Made by a program: the position numbers and the translations under genes. Positions 9,370-19,516 of a stretch of 64,000 bases of DNA are shown one piece after another. Below the pieces are notes generated by a model. It searched no databases. It was not told the origin of the DNA and saw only the letters and a list, made by a program, of their open reading frames with translations. Position 1 is the stretch's first letter. Each line of letters begins with the position of its first letter. Origin of the DNA: Nocardia mikamii NBRC 108933 (GTDB taxonomy: Bacteria; Actinomycetota; Actinomycetes; Mycobacteriales; Mycobacteriaceae); assembly GCF_001613505.1 (NCBI RefSeq), contig NZ_BDCM01000006.1, forward strand, positions 310,001 through 374,000, read 5' to 3'.

Positions 9370-10206
9370 ATGTCAGCCGACGAGGTGGCACGGGTGTTCG
9401 CGATCGAAGACAAGGTCGAACGTCTCAAGGCTGCCACCGAAGGGGTCGCGGCGGCCCAGCAGACCATCAACGAGCTCACCCGCATCCGCCGAGCGGTGAT
9501 CAGAGAGCTGCATGCCGAGGGCTGGACCTTCGCCAGGATCGGTGCGGCAGCGGGACTTTCACGCGCCCGGATTCACCAGGTCAGCACCCAGGGCCCGGTA
9601 CCGGAAGGTTTGTTCTTCGGGCACGGACCACTCACCGTGCTGACGCCGGATCTCCGCGCGGTCACCCGCGCGACGCCGCTGATCGGCGCGCCGGATGCCG
9701 CCGCGCCGCATCGGCTGGCGGAACTGTTGCGACAGCTCGGATTCACCGTCACGGTCGAACGGTTTCTCCCCGGGCGCCCGGTGGATCTCGACCGTGAGGG
9801 TCTGATCGTGCTCGGCGGGCCCGAATTGTCGCCCAGTCTGCGGTATCTGGTCTCGGCCGACCCGAGGCTGCGCCGGACCCTCGCGCAGGCCGGGCGAGTG
9901 CGCCGCGCGATCGAGGACCGGGCCGCCCGGCGGATCTACCGGCCGAGCGGCACCGAACCCTTCGACATCGCCTATCTGGCACGCCTGCCCCGCCCGGACG
10001 GGCGGGGGACCATTCTGGTCATCGACGGACTGCATCCGCCCGGATCACTCGGCGCGATACGGCTTCTCGGCACCCGGCTGGCGACCCTGCACGAGCGCGC
10101 CGACACCCGCGCATTCTCGGCGGTGATCGGCGTCCGCTACGACCGCCACACCGGCGAACCGATCGAGGTGGATCTCCTCACGCCGATCTACCGCCACGAA
10201 CGTTGA
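9370..10206 (+). CDS. HTH protein of unknown function
   Basis: A 278-residue protein. The N-terminal 75 residues are helical and end in a sigma-70-region-4-like HTH (LHAEGWTFARIGAAAGLSRARIHQVS). The C-terminal 190 residues are alpha/beta (TVLTPDLRAVTRATPLIG, LIVLGGPELSPSLRYLVS, TILVIDGLHPPGSLGAIRLL) and could sense a ligand; I recognise no named family. It sits exactly at the point where gene order departs from M. tuberculosis. Its stop touches the gpgS stop with no bases between. Role: probably transcription regulation, low certainty on the target. Confidence 0.72.
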   Translation: MSADEVARVFAIEDKVERLKAATEGVAAAQQTINELTRIRRAVIRELHAEGWTFARIGAAAGLSRARIHQVSTQGPVPEGLFFGHGPLTVLTPDLRAVTRATPLIGAPDAAAPHRLAELLRQLGFTVTVERFLPGRPVDLDREGLIVLGGPELSPSLRYLVSADPRLRRTLAQAGRVRRAIEDRAARRIYRPSGTEPFDIAYLARLPRPDGRGTILVIDGLHPPGSLGAIRLLGTRLATLHERADTRAFSAVIGVRYDRHTGEPIEVDLLTPIYRHER

Positions 10207-11130
10207 TCAGGCGGCGACTTCGGTGGGACGCAGGGTGTTCATCGGCGGCCGATCCGCCAGGTGCACATCCGTGCTCAGCGCGGTGAATTCCTCACCGATG
10301 AGCGGGAATTGCGTCAATGCCGCTCCGGAGTCGCGAATTCCGCTGCGTCCCAGCACGGTTCCGAGAATCTGCCGGCTCATCACACCCAGATCCGACAGCG
10401 GACGATTGCGATGCGTGCGCACGCCCAGATTCACCTGGCCGATCGCCGAGAGGCCGAGCATGTCGAAAGTGTCCAGCAGCAGGCCGATCTCCACACCGTA
10501 GCCCGGGGCGAACGGCACCGCGGTCAGCAGTTCCCGCGTCCCCGCGTACTCACCGCCCAAGGGCTGCAACACTTTCGACAGATCCGGGCGCAGCGCCGCC
10601 AGCAGCGGCCGCGCCACCAGTTCGGTCACCCGGCCGCCACCGTGCTGCTCGACCGCCGCACCCTGGCGCAGCGGACGCCGGTAGTAGGCCTTCACCAGAT
10701 GCATACCGTCCACGGTCAGCAGCGGACCCAGCAGTTTCGGCACGAACATCGGATCGGGATCGATGAGATCCGAATCGACGAAGGCCACCAGATCACCGGA
10801 GGTCGCGGCCAGTGAGCGCCACAGCACCTCGCCCTTACCGGGAACCGGCTCCAATTCGGGCACGGCCTGCTCGCGGGTGACCACCCGCGCCCCGGCCGCA
10901 CGGGCCCGCTCGGCCGTCGCGTCCACGGAGCCGGAATCCAGCACCACCAATTCGTCGACCAGCGTGCCGAGCAGCGGCCGGATACTGGCCACCACATCGG
11001 CGACCGTGCGTTCCTCGTTCAATGCCGGCAGCACCACCGAGACGGTGCGCCCGTCCTTCGCGTCGACCAATTCGTCGATCGCCCACTGTGGTCGATCCCA
11101 CGTATGCGTGGCAGTCCAATCGAACGTCAT
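10207..11130 (-). CDS. gpgS: Glucosyl-3-phosphoglycerate synthase
   Basis: A GT-A glycosyltransferase (GT81) joining UDP-glucose and 3-phosphoglycerate, the first step towards methylglucose lipopolysaccharide. The nucleotide-binding N-terminus is SVVLPALNEERTVADVV, the metal motif D119-S-D121 lies in VAFVDSDLIDPD, and VPGKGEVLWRSL and YGVEIGLLLD are family segments. From the ATG at 11130 the protein is 307 residues. The longer open frame to 11256 lies over folP2. ATG and the folP2 stop overlap as ATGA (11127-11130). Rv1208 is the M. tuberculosis counterpart, also next to folP2. Confidence 0.93.
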   Translation of the reverse strand: MTFDWTATHTWDRPQWAIDELVDAKDGRTVSVVLPALNEERTVADVVASIRPLLGTLVDELVVLDSGSVDATAERARAAGARVVTREQAVPELEPVPGKGEVLWRSLAATSGDLVAFVDSDLIDPDPMFVPKLLGPLLTVDGMHLVKAYYRRPLRQGAAVEQHGGGRVTELVARPLLAALRPDLSKVLQPLGGEYAGTRELLTAVPFAPGYGVEIGLLLDTFDMLGLSAIGQVNLGVRTHRNRPLSDLGVMSRQILGTVLGRSGIRDSGAALTQFPLIGEEFTALSTDVHLADRPPMNTLRPTEVAA

Positions 11131-12005
11131 ACCAGACCTCGCAAGGTTCGTGCGGGGGGCCGGATGCCCTGAATCGCCGCGATCATGTCCACTACTCGCC
11201 GGGTGGCGGCGACCTCGTGAACTCGGAAGACCCGGGCGCCGGCCGCGGCCGCCCACGCGGTTGCCGCCAATGTCCCCTCCAATCGCTCGGAAAGCCCGAC
11301 ACCAAGAGTCTCTCCGATGAAATCCTTATTGCTCAGCGCCATCAAGACCGGCCATCCGGTATTTACAAGAATGTCCACGGCCCGCAACAGTTCGAGCCCG
11401 TGATAGGTGTTTTTGCCGAAATCGTGCGTCGGATCGATGAGGATCGCATCCGCGGCGACCCCCGCCGCGCGCGCCGCCTCGGCGGCGCCGACGAGCGTAT
11501 CGGTGACCTCGGTCACCACATCGGCGTACCGGACCCGATGCGGCCGGGTGCGCGGCCGGGCGCCGCCGGTGTGGCTGCACACGATCCCCACACCCAGTTC
11601 GGCGGCCACGCCCGCGAGCTGCGGATCGGCACCGGCCCAGGTGTCGTTGATCAGATCCGCGCCTTCGGCCACGGCCGCCCGCGCGACCTCGCTGCGCCAG
11701 GTGTCCACACTGATCAACAGGTCGGGATAGCGCGCCCGGATGGCCGCCACGAACGGCACCACCCGCCGTACTTCCTCCGCGGCGTCGACCTCGTCCCCCG
11801 GACCGGCCTTCACCCCGCCGATGTCGACCAGGTCCGCCCCTTCGGAGACGGCGCGGGCCACCGCGGCCATCGCGGCGTCGTCGGAGAAGGTGGCGCCCCG
11901 GTCGTAGAAGGAATCGGGGGTTCGGTTGACGATCGCCATCACCAGCGCCCGATCCGTCGCCACCGGCTTCCCGCACAGGGTGGACAGCGGTGACGCAGAG
12001 CTCAT
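11127..12005 (-). CDS. folP2: Dihydropteroate synthase paralogue FolP2
   Basis: A 292-residue TIM-barrel of the pterin-binding family: MAIVNRTPDSFYDRG, DIGGVKAGPG, ISVDTWRSEVA, LINDTWAG and IDPTHDFGKNTYHG mark successive strands. Mycobacterial FolP2 is reported to lack dihydropteroate synthase activity, so the family name need not be the function. Tight coupling with gpgS suggests a link to glucosylglycerate or methylglucose lipopolysaccharide metabolism (inference). The ATG at 12005 has no ribosome site. TAGACT seven bases upstream suggests a leaderless mRNA starting a folP2-gpgS unit. Confidence 0.9.
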   Translation of the reverse strand: MSSASPLSTLCGKPVATDRALVMAIVNRTPDSFYDRGATFSDDAAMAAVARAVSEGADLVDIGGVKAGPGDEVDAAEEVRRVVPFVAAIRARYPDLLISVDTWRSEVARAAVAEGADLINDTWAGADPQLAGVAAELGVGIVCSHTGGARPRTRPHRVRYADVVTEVTDTLVGAAEAARAAGVAADAILIDPTHDFGKNTYHGLELLRAVDILVNTGWPVLMALSNKDFIGETLGVGLSERLEGTLAATAWAAAAGARVFRVHEVAATRRVVDMIAAIQGIRPPARTLRGLV

Positions 12006-12012
12006 GGAGGTG

Positions 12013-12018
12013 AGTCTA
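12013..12018 (-). promoter_or_regulatory. -10 hexamer, leaderless start of folP2-gpgS
   Basis: TAGACT on the minus strand, seven bases before the folP2 ATG at 12005. The bases between are pyrimidine-rich (CACCTCC) and cannot serve as a ribosome site. Confidence 0.55.
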
Positions 12019-12049
12019 ATTGCGGGGCCTGGGCGCCCTCGGACACGAC

Positions 12050-13819
12050 CTAGCCCCGGGGCGCGGTACCGGCCGCCACCTCGTCCGGATAGCTCGGGTA
12101 GAACGGCACATATCCCTGGTCGCGGCCCTTCAGCACATAGACCGCGGTCGAGTCGTCGGCGGCGAAGCCCTGCTTGCGCAGATCCACCTTGCGGCTCTTG
12201 AAGGTCGAGGTGGTCTCCAGTTCGGGCACGACGCGGACGAACAGCGGCACCGCGTACCCGGGCAGGCGGTCGTAGAGCCGGGCGGCCAGCGCGGAGCCGT
12301 CGAAGGCGGCATCGGCGTCGAGGGTGATCGCGGCCATCCCCGCCTTACCGTCGGCTCCGGGTACGTCCACGCCGTACACCACCGCTTCGGTGACACCGGG
12401 CGCGCCGTCGAAGGCGCCCTCGACTTCGGTGGTGGCGACGTTCTCGCCCTTCCAGCGGAAGGTGTCGCCGAGGCGGTCGACGAAGGCGATGTGGCGCCAA
12501 TGCTGGTCGCGCACAAGATCTCCGGTGTCGAACCAGCAGTCGCCGTCGTCGAATGCGTTGCGCACCAACTTCGATTCGGTCGCGGATTTGTCGGTGTAGC
12601 CGTCGAACGGCGAACGGTCGGTGACCTTCGCAAGCAGCAGGCCCACACCTCCGGAGGCGACCTTGCGCAGTCGCCCGTCGGGGTATCGCCGCGCCTTACC
12701 GGTCTCCTCGTCGAATTCCACCACCGCGTAGGGCAACGGTCCGAATCCGGCGGTGCGGTCCACGCCGAAGGCGTTGATGAAGGCGATATTTCCCTCACTG
12801 GCACCGTAGAACTCCACCACCCGGCCGATGCCGAAGCGCCGCCGGAATTCGTCCCACAGCTCCGGGCGCAGGCCGTTGCCGACCGCCAGCCGCACCGAAT
12901 GTTCGTGTTCGCGAGGCGATTCCGGCTGATTGAGCAGGTACCGGCACAGCTCGCCGATGTAGATGAACGCCGTCGATCTGGTCGCGACGACCTCGTTCCA
13001 GAAATTCGACACCGAGAATTTGCGGCCCAGCGCCAGCGTCGCCCGCGAGCCGAGCACCGCGCCGAGCGCGACCGTCAGCGCGTTGTTGTGATACAGCGGC
13101 AGACAGCAGTACATGGTGTCGCCGCCGCGCAGGCGGATGCCCAGGCCGCCCAGGCCGGCCATACTCTTCGTCCAGCGCAGATGGGTCATCACGCTGGCCT
13201 TGGGCAGCCCGGTCGTGCCGGAGGTGAAGATCAGGAAGGCGCGCTCCCGGGCGCGGACGTCCGCGCACACCGCCGGGTCCGCCGGATCGGCCGCGCGGGC
13301 CAGCTCCTGTAATTCCTGCGTGTACAGCAGGTTCGGCGGCGGCTCGGGCAGTGAGCGCAGTGCCTCCTCGCATTCCTCGCCGATCACGTTGACCGTGCTG
13401 TTCAGCAGGCCGAAGCTGTGGGCGAGTACCTGTTCGCGCTGATTGTGATTGAGCAGCCCGACCGTCGCACCCAGCTTCACCGTCGCCAGCACCACGAACA
13501 GCGTCTCGGGGCGATTGGTCATCAGCACGCCCACCACGTCGCCACGGCGCACACCGCGTTGTGCCAGCACCTCGGCGAAGCAGTTCACCTCGGTATTGGC
13601 CTCGCCGTAGGTGTATTCGCGGCCCTCGAACCGCAGGAACGGCCGATTCGGATACCGCCGCGCCGCCTTCTGGAAGTACAGACCCACCGAGGATTTGTCG
13701 TCCGCGCGCACCAGCATGCCGGTGGCGCCGCGCAACATGCCCGGCGTCTCCACCGCCATGGCGGGCAGTCTGCGTGCCAGATCCCAGAGACTGATCGTGT
13801 TTCGGGCCTCGGCGGTCAC
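12050..13819 (-). CDS. fadD6: Long-chain/very-long-chain acyl-CoA synthetase, FATP type
   Basis: Activates fatty acids to acyl-CoA and may couple this to uptake. The AMP-binding P-loop is FTSGTTGLPKAS (about residues 198-209), with GASEGNIAF and FDTGDLVRD later motifs. Near the C-terminus is TSTFKSRKVDLRKQGF, typical of the FATP/VLACS branch. From the GTG at 13819, with GGAGGAGAAT directly before it, the protein is 589 residues, close to FadD6 (Rv1206). The open frame to 14065 lies over the LOG gene and is not used. Gene order gpgS-folP2-fadD6-LOG is as in M. tuberculosis. Confidence 0.92.
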   Translation of the reverse strand: MTAEARNTISLWDLARRLPAMAVETPGMLRGATGMLVRADDKSSVGLYFQKAARRYPNRPFLRFEGREYTYGEANTEVNCFAEVLAQRGVRRGDVVGVLMTNRPETLFVVLATVKLGATVGLLNHNQREQVLAHSFGLLNSTVNVIGEECEEALRSLPEPPPNLLYTQELQELARAADPADPAVCADVRARERAFLIFTSGTTGLPKASVMTHLRWTKSMAGLGGLGIRLRGGDTMYCCLPLYHNNALTVALGAVLGSRATLALGRKFSVSNFWNEVVATRSTAFIYIGELCRYLLNQPESPREHEHSVRLAVGNGLRPELWDEFRRRFGIGRVVEFYGASEGNIAFINAFGVDRTAGFGPLPYAVVEFDEETGKARRYPDGRLRKVASGGVGLLLAKVTDRSPFDGYTDKSATESKLVRNAFDDGDCWFDTGDLVRDQHWRHIAFVDRLGDTFRWKGENVATTEVEGAFDGAPGVTEAVVYGVDVPGADGKAGMAAITLDADAAFDGSALAARLYDRLPGYAVPLFVRVVPELETTSTFKSRKVDLRKQGFAADDSTAVYVLKGRDQGYVPFYPSYPDEVAAGTAPRG

Positions 13820-13860
13820 ATTCTCCTCCAACGATTTCCGGTCGGGCGGTGTCGATGCGC

Positions 13861-14427
13861 TCAGGCGGTGTCGACGCGCGGCGCGGTCAGGGCTCGGAAT
13901 GCGGATGCCACATCCGCGGTCACGGTAATCCGATCCAGTGCGGGGCGCCCGATGAACCCGGCCGCGCTCAGCTCGTCCAGCCATGCGAACAGTCCGCGGT
14001 AGTGGCCGTGCGGATCGAGCACCACCAGGGGTTTGCCGTGCAGCCCCAGATATCCGCCGGTCCACGCCTCGAAGAATTCCTCCAGCGTGCCGATTCCGCC
14101 CGGCAGGGTCAGGAAGGCGTCGGCGCGATCCTCCATGATCTGTTTGCGTTCGCGCATGGTGTCGGTGACGATCAGCTCGTCACTGTCCACATCGGCGACT
14201 TCCTGATGCACCAGGCGTTTGGGGATCACACCCGTGGTGCGGGCGCCACCGGCGCGCGCGGCCACCGCCACCGCCCCCATCATCGAGACATGTCCGCCGC
14301 CGGACACCAGTTGCCAACCGCGCCGGGCGATTTCACTGCCCACCTCGGCGGCCAGGCGCAGCGCGTCCGGATCCGCGGCGCTGGCCGAACAGTAGACGCA
14401 CACCGCGAACGGTTGCCCGTTCACCAC
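13861..14427 (-). CDS. LOG-family nucleoside monophosphate phosphoribohydrolase
   Basis: A 188-residue Rossmann protein of the TIGR00730/LOG family, which removes ribose-5-phosphate from (cytokinin) nucleoside monophosphates. The nucleotide loop is VSGGGHVSMMG, and PGGIGTLEE (109-117) is the catalytic PGGxGTxxE motif with the upstream R in MRERKQIM. This is the Rv1205 counterpart. It starts GTG-GTG at 14427, overlapping the stop of the second LOG gene (14421). In M. tuberculosis Rv1205 makes cytokinins whose breakdown matters for proteasome mutants; relevance here is inference. Confidence 0.9.
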   Translation of the reverse strand: MVNGQPFAVCVYCSASAADPDALRLAAEVGSEIARRGWQLVSGGGHVSMMGAVAVAARAGGARTTGVIPKRLVHQEVADVDSDELIVTDTMRERKQIMEDRADAFLTLPGGIGTLEEFFEAWTGGYLGLHGKPLVVLDPHGHYRGLFAWLDELSAAGFIGRPALDRITVTADVASAFRALTAPRVDTA

Positions 14428-15236
14428 TGATCCTCCGTCCCGGTGGATTCCTCGCCGCGGCGCGCGGCGGCCTGCAGCACGATGCCGACCAGTTCCTCCA
14501 CACTGTCGGTCACGTGCAGCAGTTCCAGATCACCGGGCGAGATCTTGCCCGAACCGCTCGGCGAATCGCGCAGCCAGTCGACCAGCCCCGCCCAATAGCG
14601 GCTGCCGAACAGGATGACCGGGAAGCGGGTGATCTTGTGCGTCTGGACCAGTGTGAGCGCCTCGAACAGCTCGTCCAGCGTGCCGAAGCCGCCGGGCAGG
14701 CAGATGAACGCCTGGGAGTACTTGACGAACATCGTCTTGCGGGCGAAGAAGTAGCGGAAGTTGATGCCGAGATCGACCCATTCGTTGAGACCCTGCTCCA
14801 TCGGCAGTTCGATGCCGAGGCCCACGGAGAATCCGCCCGCCTCACAGGCGCCGCGGTTGGCCGCCTCCATCACTCCGGGGCCGCCGCCGGTGATGACCGC
14901 GAAACCGGCCTCGGCCAGGGCGGCGCCGATGGCCCGCGCCGCCTCGTATTCGGGTGTGTCCACCGGCGTGCGCGCCGAGCCGAAAACCGCGACGGCCCTG
15001 GGTATTTCGGCCAGTGCGCCGAAGCCCTCGACGAATTCGCTCTGAATCCGGAGCACCCGCCAGGGGTCGGTGTGCACCCAATCGGTGCGGCCGCGGCCGT
15101 CGAGCAGATGCTGGTCGGTGGTTCCGGTGCCCTGTTTGCGCGCCCGGCGCAACATGATCGGGCCCCGGAACTTCGGAGTCGATTTGGGAGTGGACTTCGG
15201 TGATCTGGTCGGTGCGGGCTCGGACGCGGTGGACAT
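14421..15236 (-). CDS. Second LOG-family protein, longer form
   Basis: A 271-residue paralogue of the gene downstream. The N-terminal tail is basic with a Ser-Thr-Pro-Lys repeat (residues 13-22), followed by the Rossmann core: AVAVFGSARTP, ITGGGPGVMEAANRGA and PGGFGTLDE (181-189). This matches the larger type of LOG-like protein often annotated as TIGR00730 or decarboxylase-like. The ATG at 15236 lies six bases after TAGGTT, so the mRNA is probably leaderless. The stop overlaps the start of the next LOG gene by seven bases. Confidence 0.88.
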   Translation of the reverse strand: MSTASEPAPTRSPKSTPKSTPKFRGPIMLRRARKQGTGTTDQHLLDGRGRTDWVHTDPWRVLRIQSEFVEGFGALAEIPRAVAVFGSARTPVDTPEYEAARAIGAALAEAGFAVITGGGPGVMEAANRGACEAGGFSVGLGIELPMEQGLNEWVDLGINFRYFFARKTMFVKYSQAFICLPGGFGTLDELFEALTLVQTHKITRFPVILFGSRYWAGLVDWLRDSPSGSGKISPGDLELLHVTDSVEELVGIVLQAAARRGEESTGTEDQW

Positions 15237-15242
15237 GGACCG

Positions 15243-15248
15243 AACCTA
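15243..15248 (-). promoter_or_regulatory. -10 hexamer, leaderless start of the LOG gene pair
   Basis: TAGGTT on the minus strand, six bases before the ATG at 15236, with no ribosome site between. Confidence 0.5.
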
Positions 15249-15253
15249 CCGGG

Positions 15254-16354
15254 TCAGCTCCGGTGACCGGTCAGGTAGTTGCGCAGGATCTCGGTGACGA
15301 CGGTGATCTGGCGGGTGGGTACGCGCTCGTCCACCTTGTGCGCCAGATTGGGGTCGCCGGGCCCGAAATTGACCGCCGGAATTCCCCGCGCGGCGAATCG
15401 CGACACATCGGTCCAGCCGTATTTCGCGCGCACCCCGCCGCCGCCGTGGGAATGGACGCGCTCCACCAGGTTCTTCGCGGCCGGAGACGACAGACCCGGC
15501 AGCGCGCCGGGCGCGCCGTCGGTGCGCTCGAAGCTCACATCCAGTCCGTCGAACACCTCGCGCACATGCTCGGTCGCCTCGTCGAGGGTGCGATCGGGTG
15601 CGAACCGGAAGTTCACCAGCACCTCGGCCTCGTCGGGCACCACATTGCCGGCCACCCCGCCTTCGACCTTCACCGCGGAAAGCCCCTCGCGATACACGCA
15701 ACCGTCGATGTCCACCTCGCGCGGCACATAGTCGCGCAGCCGCTGCAGGACGGGCGCGAGCTTGTGAATGGCGTTGTCGCCCAGCCACGCTCGCGCGGTG
15801 TGGGCGCGGGTGCCGCCGAGACCGAGGCGGACCCGCAGCGTGCCCTGACAGCCCGCCTCGATCCACGCGCCCGACGGTTCGCCGAGGATGGCCAGATCGC
15901 CGTCCAGCCATTCCGGCAGTTCGCGTTCGATGCGGCCGAGACCGTTGTATTCGGCGGCGATCTCCTCGCAGTCGTAGAAGATCAGGGTCAGATCGCAGAC
16001 CGGATCGGCGACGGTCGCGGCCAGATGCAGGAACACCGCGTCGCCGGACTTCATGTCGACGCTGCCGCAGCCGAACAGCACTTCCTCACCGTCGATCGTC
16101 TCGAACCGGCCCGGCACATTGTCGGCGATCGGCACGGTATCCAGGTGGCCGGCCATGATCACCCGATGCGGCAGCCCGCGATGGGTGCGGGCCAGCACGG
16201 TGTTGCCGTGCCGCAACACCTCGAAACCCTCGGTCTGCTCGCGCAGCGCCCAGGCGACGGTGTCGGTGATCGCCGCCTCGTCGCGGGAGACGCTCGGAAT
16301 GTCGACGAGGGTCGCGGTGATCGAGATCGGGTCGGCGCGCAGATCGATGGTCAC
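15254..16354 (-). CDS. dapE: Succinyl-diaminopimelate desuccinylase
   Basis: M20 metallopeptidase of lysine/DAP synthesis, which splits N-succinyl-LL-DAP into LL-DAP and succinate. Zinc ligands and catalytic residues are visible: H70 in [10 protein letters not shown]100 in [11 protein letters not shown]130/E131 in [13 protein letters not shown]159 in ILGEPSG and a C-terminal His in PNLAHKVDE. At 366 residues it has the family's usual length. The GTG at 16354 lies six bases after TAGGCT. It is transcribed divergently from dapD, which encodes an earlier enzyme of the same pathway. Equivalent to Rv1202. Confidence 0.95.
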   Translation of the reverse strand: MTIDLRADPISITATLVDIPSVSRDEAAITDTVAWALREQTEGFEVLRHGNTVLARTHRGLPHRVIMAGHLDTVPIADNVPGRFETIDGEEVLFGCGSVDMKSGDAVFLHLAATVADPVCDLTLIFYDCEEIAAEYNGLGRIERELPEWLDGDLAILGEPSGAWIEAGCQGTLRVRLGLGGTRAHTARAWLGDNAIHKLAPVLQRLRDYVPREVDIDGCVYREGLSAVKVEGGVAGNVVPDEAEVLVNFRFAPDRTLDEATEHVREVFDGLDVSFERTDGAPGALPGLSSPAAKNLVERVHSHGGGGVRAKYGWTDVSRFAARGIPAVNFGPGDPNLAHKVDERVPTRQITVVTEILRNYLTGHRS

Positions 16355-16360
16355 CGGACC

Positions 16361-16366
16361 AGCCTA
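16361..16366 (-). promoter_or_regulatory. -10 hexamer, leaderless start of dapE
   Basis: TAGGCT on the minus strand, six bases before the dapE GTG. The same hexamer serves dapD on the other strand. Confidence 0.55.
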
Positions 16367-16461
16367 AGTGTTCGCCCGTCTCACGACCGGGCCGAGCGGC
16401 TCGATCGGGGCGGACGGGCCGGACGGCACAGGTAGCCCACCACCTCGCGATCTGCACCCAG

Positions 16462-16467
16462 TAGGCT
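16462..16467 (+). promoter_or_regulatory. -10 hexamer, leaderless start of dapD
   Basis: TAGGCT, eight bases before the GTG at 16476; no Shine-Dalgarno sequence. Confidence 0.5.
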
Positions 16468-16475
16468 GAAGTGCC

Positions 16476-17429
16476 GTGAGCACACAGGGAGCATCCGCAG
16501 TCGGTTTGGCGACGGTGACCGTGAACGGGACGGTCCTCGACACCTGGTACCCGTATCCGGAACTGGGCACGTTCGAGACGTCCGAGACCACGCGGCTGAG
16601 CCCGGCCGAAGCCGAGTACGCCCGCTTCGCCGATCTGGTCGGCCCCGACGAGGCCCGCCGGGTCGAGGTCGTCGCGGTGCGCACCACGATCGCGGACCTG
16701 TCGGCGCCGCCGATCGACACCCACGACGAATATCTGCGCCTGCACCTGCTCTCCCACCGTCTGGTCCGGCCGCACGGACTCAGCCTGGAGGGGCAGTTCG
16801 GGCTGCTGGCCAATGTCGTGTGGACCAATCACGGCCCGTGCGCGGTCGAGGACTTCGAGCTGGTGCGCGCGAAGTTGCGCGCCCGCGGTCCGGTCACCGT
16901 CTACGGCGTCGACAAATTCCCCCGCATGGTCGACTACGTGCTGCCCGCGGGCGTGCGCATCGCCGACGCGGATCGGGTGCGGCTGGGCGCGCATCTGGCC
17001 GAGGGCACCACGGTCATGCACGAGGGTTTCGTGAACTTCAACGCCGGCACGCTGGGCGCGTCGATGGTCGAGGGACGCATCTCCGCCGGTGTGGTGGTCG
17101 GCGACGGTTCCGATGTCGGCGGCGGCGCGTCCATCATGGGCACTCTGTCCGGTGGCGGTAAGCAGGTCATCTCGATCGGCGAGCGCTGTCTGCTCGGCGC
17201 CAACGCCGGCCTGGGCATCTCGCTGGGTGACGATTGTGTCGTCGAAGCCGGCCTCTACGTCACCGCCGGCACCAAGGTGGCCCTGCCCGACGGCCGCACC
17301 ATCAAGGCCGCCGAACTGTCCGGCCAGTCCAATCTGCTGTTCCGCCGCAACTCGCTGACCGGCAGCGTCGAGGTGGTCGCCCGCAAGGGCACCGGCATCG
17401 AACTCAACGCCGCTCTGCACGCCAACTGA
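16476..17429 (+). CDS. dapD: Tetrahydrodipicolinate N-succinyltransferase
   Basis: Transfers succinyl from succinyl-CoA to tetrahydrodipicolinate in the DAP/lysine pathway. A 317-residue actinobacterial-type DapD, distinct from the proteobacterial form. The N-terminal domain contains [13 protein letters not shown], and a left-handed beta-helix of hexapeptide repeats runs from about residue 160 ([20 protein letters not shown]) to the end. The conserved [12 protein letters not shown] and [13 protein letters not shown] loops belong to the active site region. GTG start. A strong bidirectional hairpin follows. Equivalent to Rv1201c. Confidence 0.96.
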   Translation: MSTQGASAVGLATVTVNGTVLDTWYPYPELGTFETSETTRLSPAEAEYARFADLVGPDEARRVEVVAVRTTIADLSAPPIDTHDEYLRLHLLSHRLVRPHGLSLEGQFGLLANVVWTNHGPCAVEDFELVRAKLRARGPVTVYGVDKFPRMVDYVLPAGVRIADADRVRLGAHLAEGTTVMHEGFVNFNAGTLGASMVEGRISAGVVVGDGSDVGGGASIMGTLSGGGKQVISIGERCLLGANAGLGISLGDDCVVEAGLYVTAGTKVALPDGRTIKAAELSGQSNLLFRRNSLTGSVEVVARKGTGIELNAALHAN

Positions 17430-17439
17430 CGACACACGA

Positions 17440-17475
17440 AAACGCCCCTTCCGTCTCGGAACGGAAGGGGCGTTT
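17440..17475. terminator. Bidirectional hairpin between dapD and the PPOX gene
   Basis: A perfect 14-bp stem: 17440-17453 pairs with 17462-17475, with an eight-base loop. It carries A-runs before and T-runs after the G+C core, so it can terminate dapD (+) and the convergent gene (-). Flanking GACAC/GTGTC adds partial pairing. Confidence 0.85.
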
Positions 17476-17488
17476 CGTGTCGGGCGCC

Positions 17489-17860
17489 CTATTCGATTCC
17501 GAAGCCCAGCACGCGCTGCGGGGTGATGCGGATCAGTTCGCGCGAACCGCCGTCGAGGTAGGTGTCCACATCACGCAAAGCCTGTGCCACGCCGCGGATT
17601 TCGAGGCAGCGCACCTGCCATGGATTCACCGAGGCGATATCGTCCACGACGAAGGAGACCCGCTCCTCCTTGGCGAGGTTGCGGAACTTCTGCGAGGCGC
17701 CCATGTTGTGGCCCGCGATATCGATGGTGCCGAGGGCTTCGTTGTAGCGGAAACCCACCGGATTGTTCTGCGGCGATCCGTCCGGGCGGATGGTGGCCAG
17801 CCGACCCAGGCGTTGGCCCGCCAGATACTCGATCTGGGCTGCAGACAGCGTTGCGATCAT
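17489..17860 (-). CDS. PPOX-class flavin/F420-binding split-barrel protein
   Basis: A 123-residue protein of the pyridoxamine-5'-phosphate-oxidase-like fold: LAGQRLGRLATIRPDGSPQN, PVGFRYNEALGTIDI, FRNLAKEERVSFVVDD and WQVRCLEIRGVAQAL. In actinobacteria this small form commonly binds F420 or FMN and is annotated as a PPOX-class F420-dependent protein; fbiC at 32474 shows that F420 is made here. The exact substrate is unknown. The ATG at 17860 is six bases from TAAGGT, so it is probably leaderless. Confidence 0.84.
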   Translation of the reverse strand: MIATLSAAQIEYLAGQRLGRLATIRPDGSPQNNPVGFRYNEALGTIDIAGHNMGASQKFRNLAKEERVSFVVDDIASVNPWQVRCLEIRGVAQALRDVDTYLDGGSRELIRITPQRVLGFGIE

Positions 17861-17866
17861 GCGCCG

Positions 17867-17872
17867 ACCTTA
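17867..17872 (-). promoter_or_regulatory. -10 hexamer, leaderless start of the PPOX gene
   Basis: TAAGGT on the minus strand, six bases before the ATG at 17860. Confidence 0.45.
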
Positions 17873-17928
17873 GAACCTCGAGTGCGGTACAGGTCAACCC
17901 GCCACGTTCCCGGCACCGGATCGTCGGG

Positions 17929-19353
<1,425 letters not shown>

Positions 19354-19359
19354 CGGGCC

Positions 19360-19365
19360 AACCTA
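19360..19365 (-). promoter_or_regulatory. -10 hexamer, leaderless start of fadD36
   Basis: TAGGTT on the minus strand, six bases before the ATG at 19353. Confidence 0.5.
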
Positions 19366-19516
19366 TCAATCCGGCTCTTCGATCCGGCGCGGCCGGCACT
19401 CCTGCGACCGAGCGGACCGTTGCGAATTCGTCTCGTCGTCCAACGGCCGTTGACAGCGCAGTGAGGTGGTGAGACTGTCGAGATGTAGCCTTCTCACGCG
19501 GAGATGGGGGTCGACG

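Noticed and set aside
13820..14065. N-terminal extension of fadD6
   Set aside because: It lies over the LOG gene; GGAGGAGAAT directly before the GTG at 13819 fixes the start.
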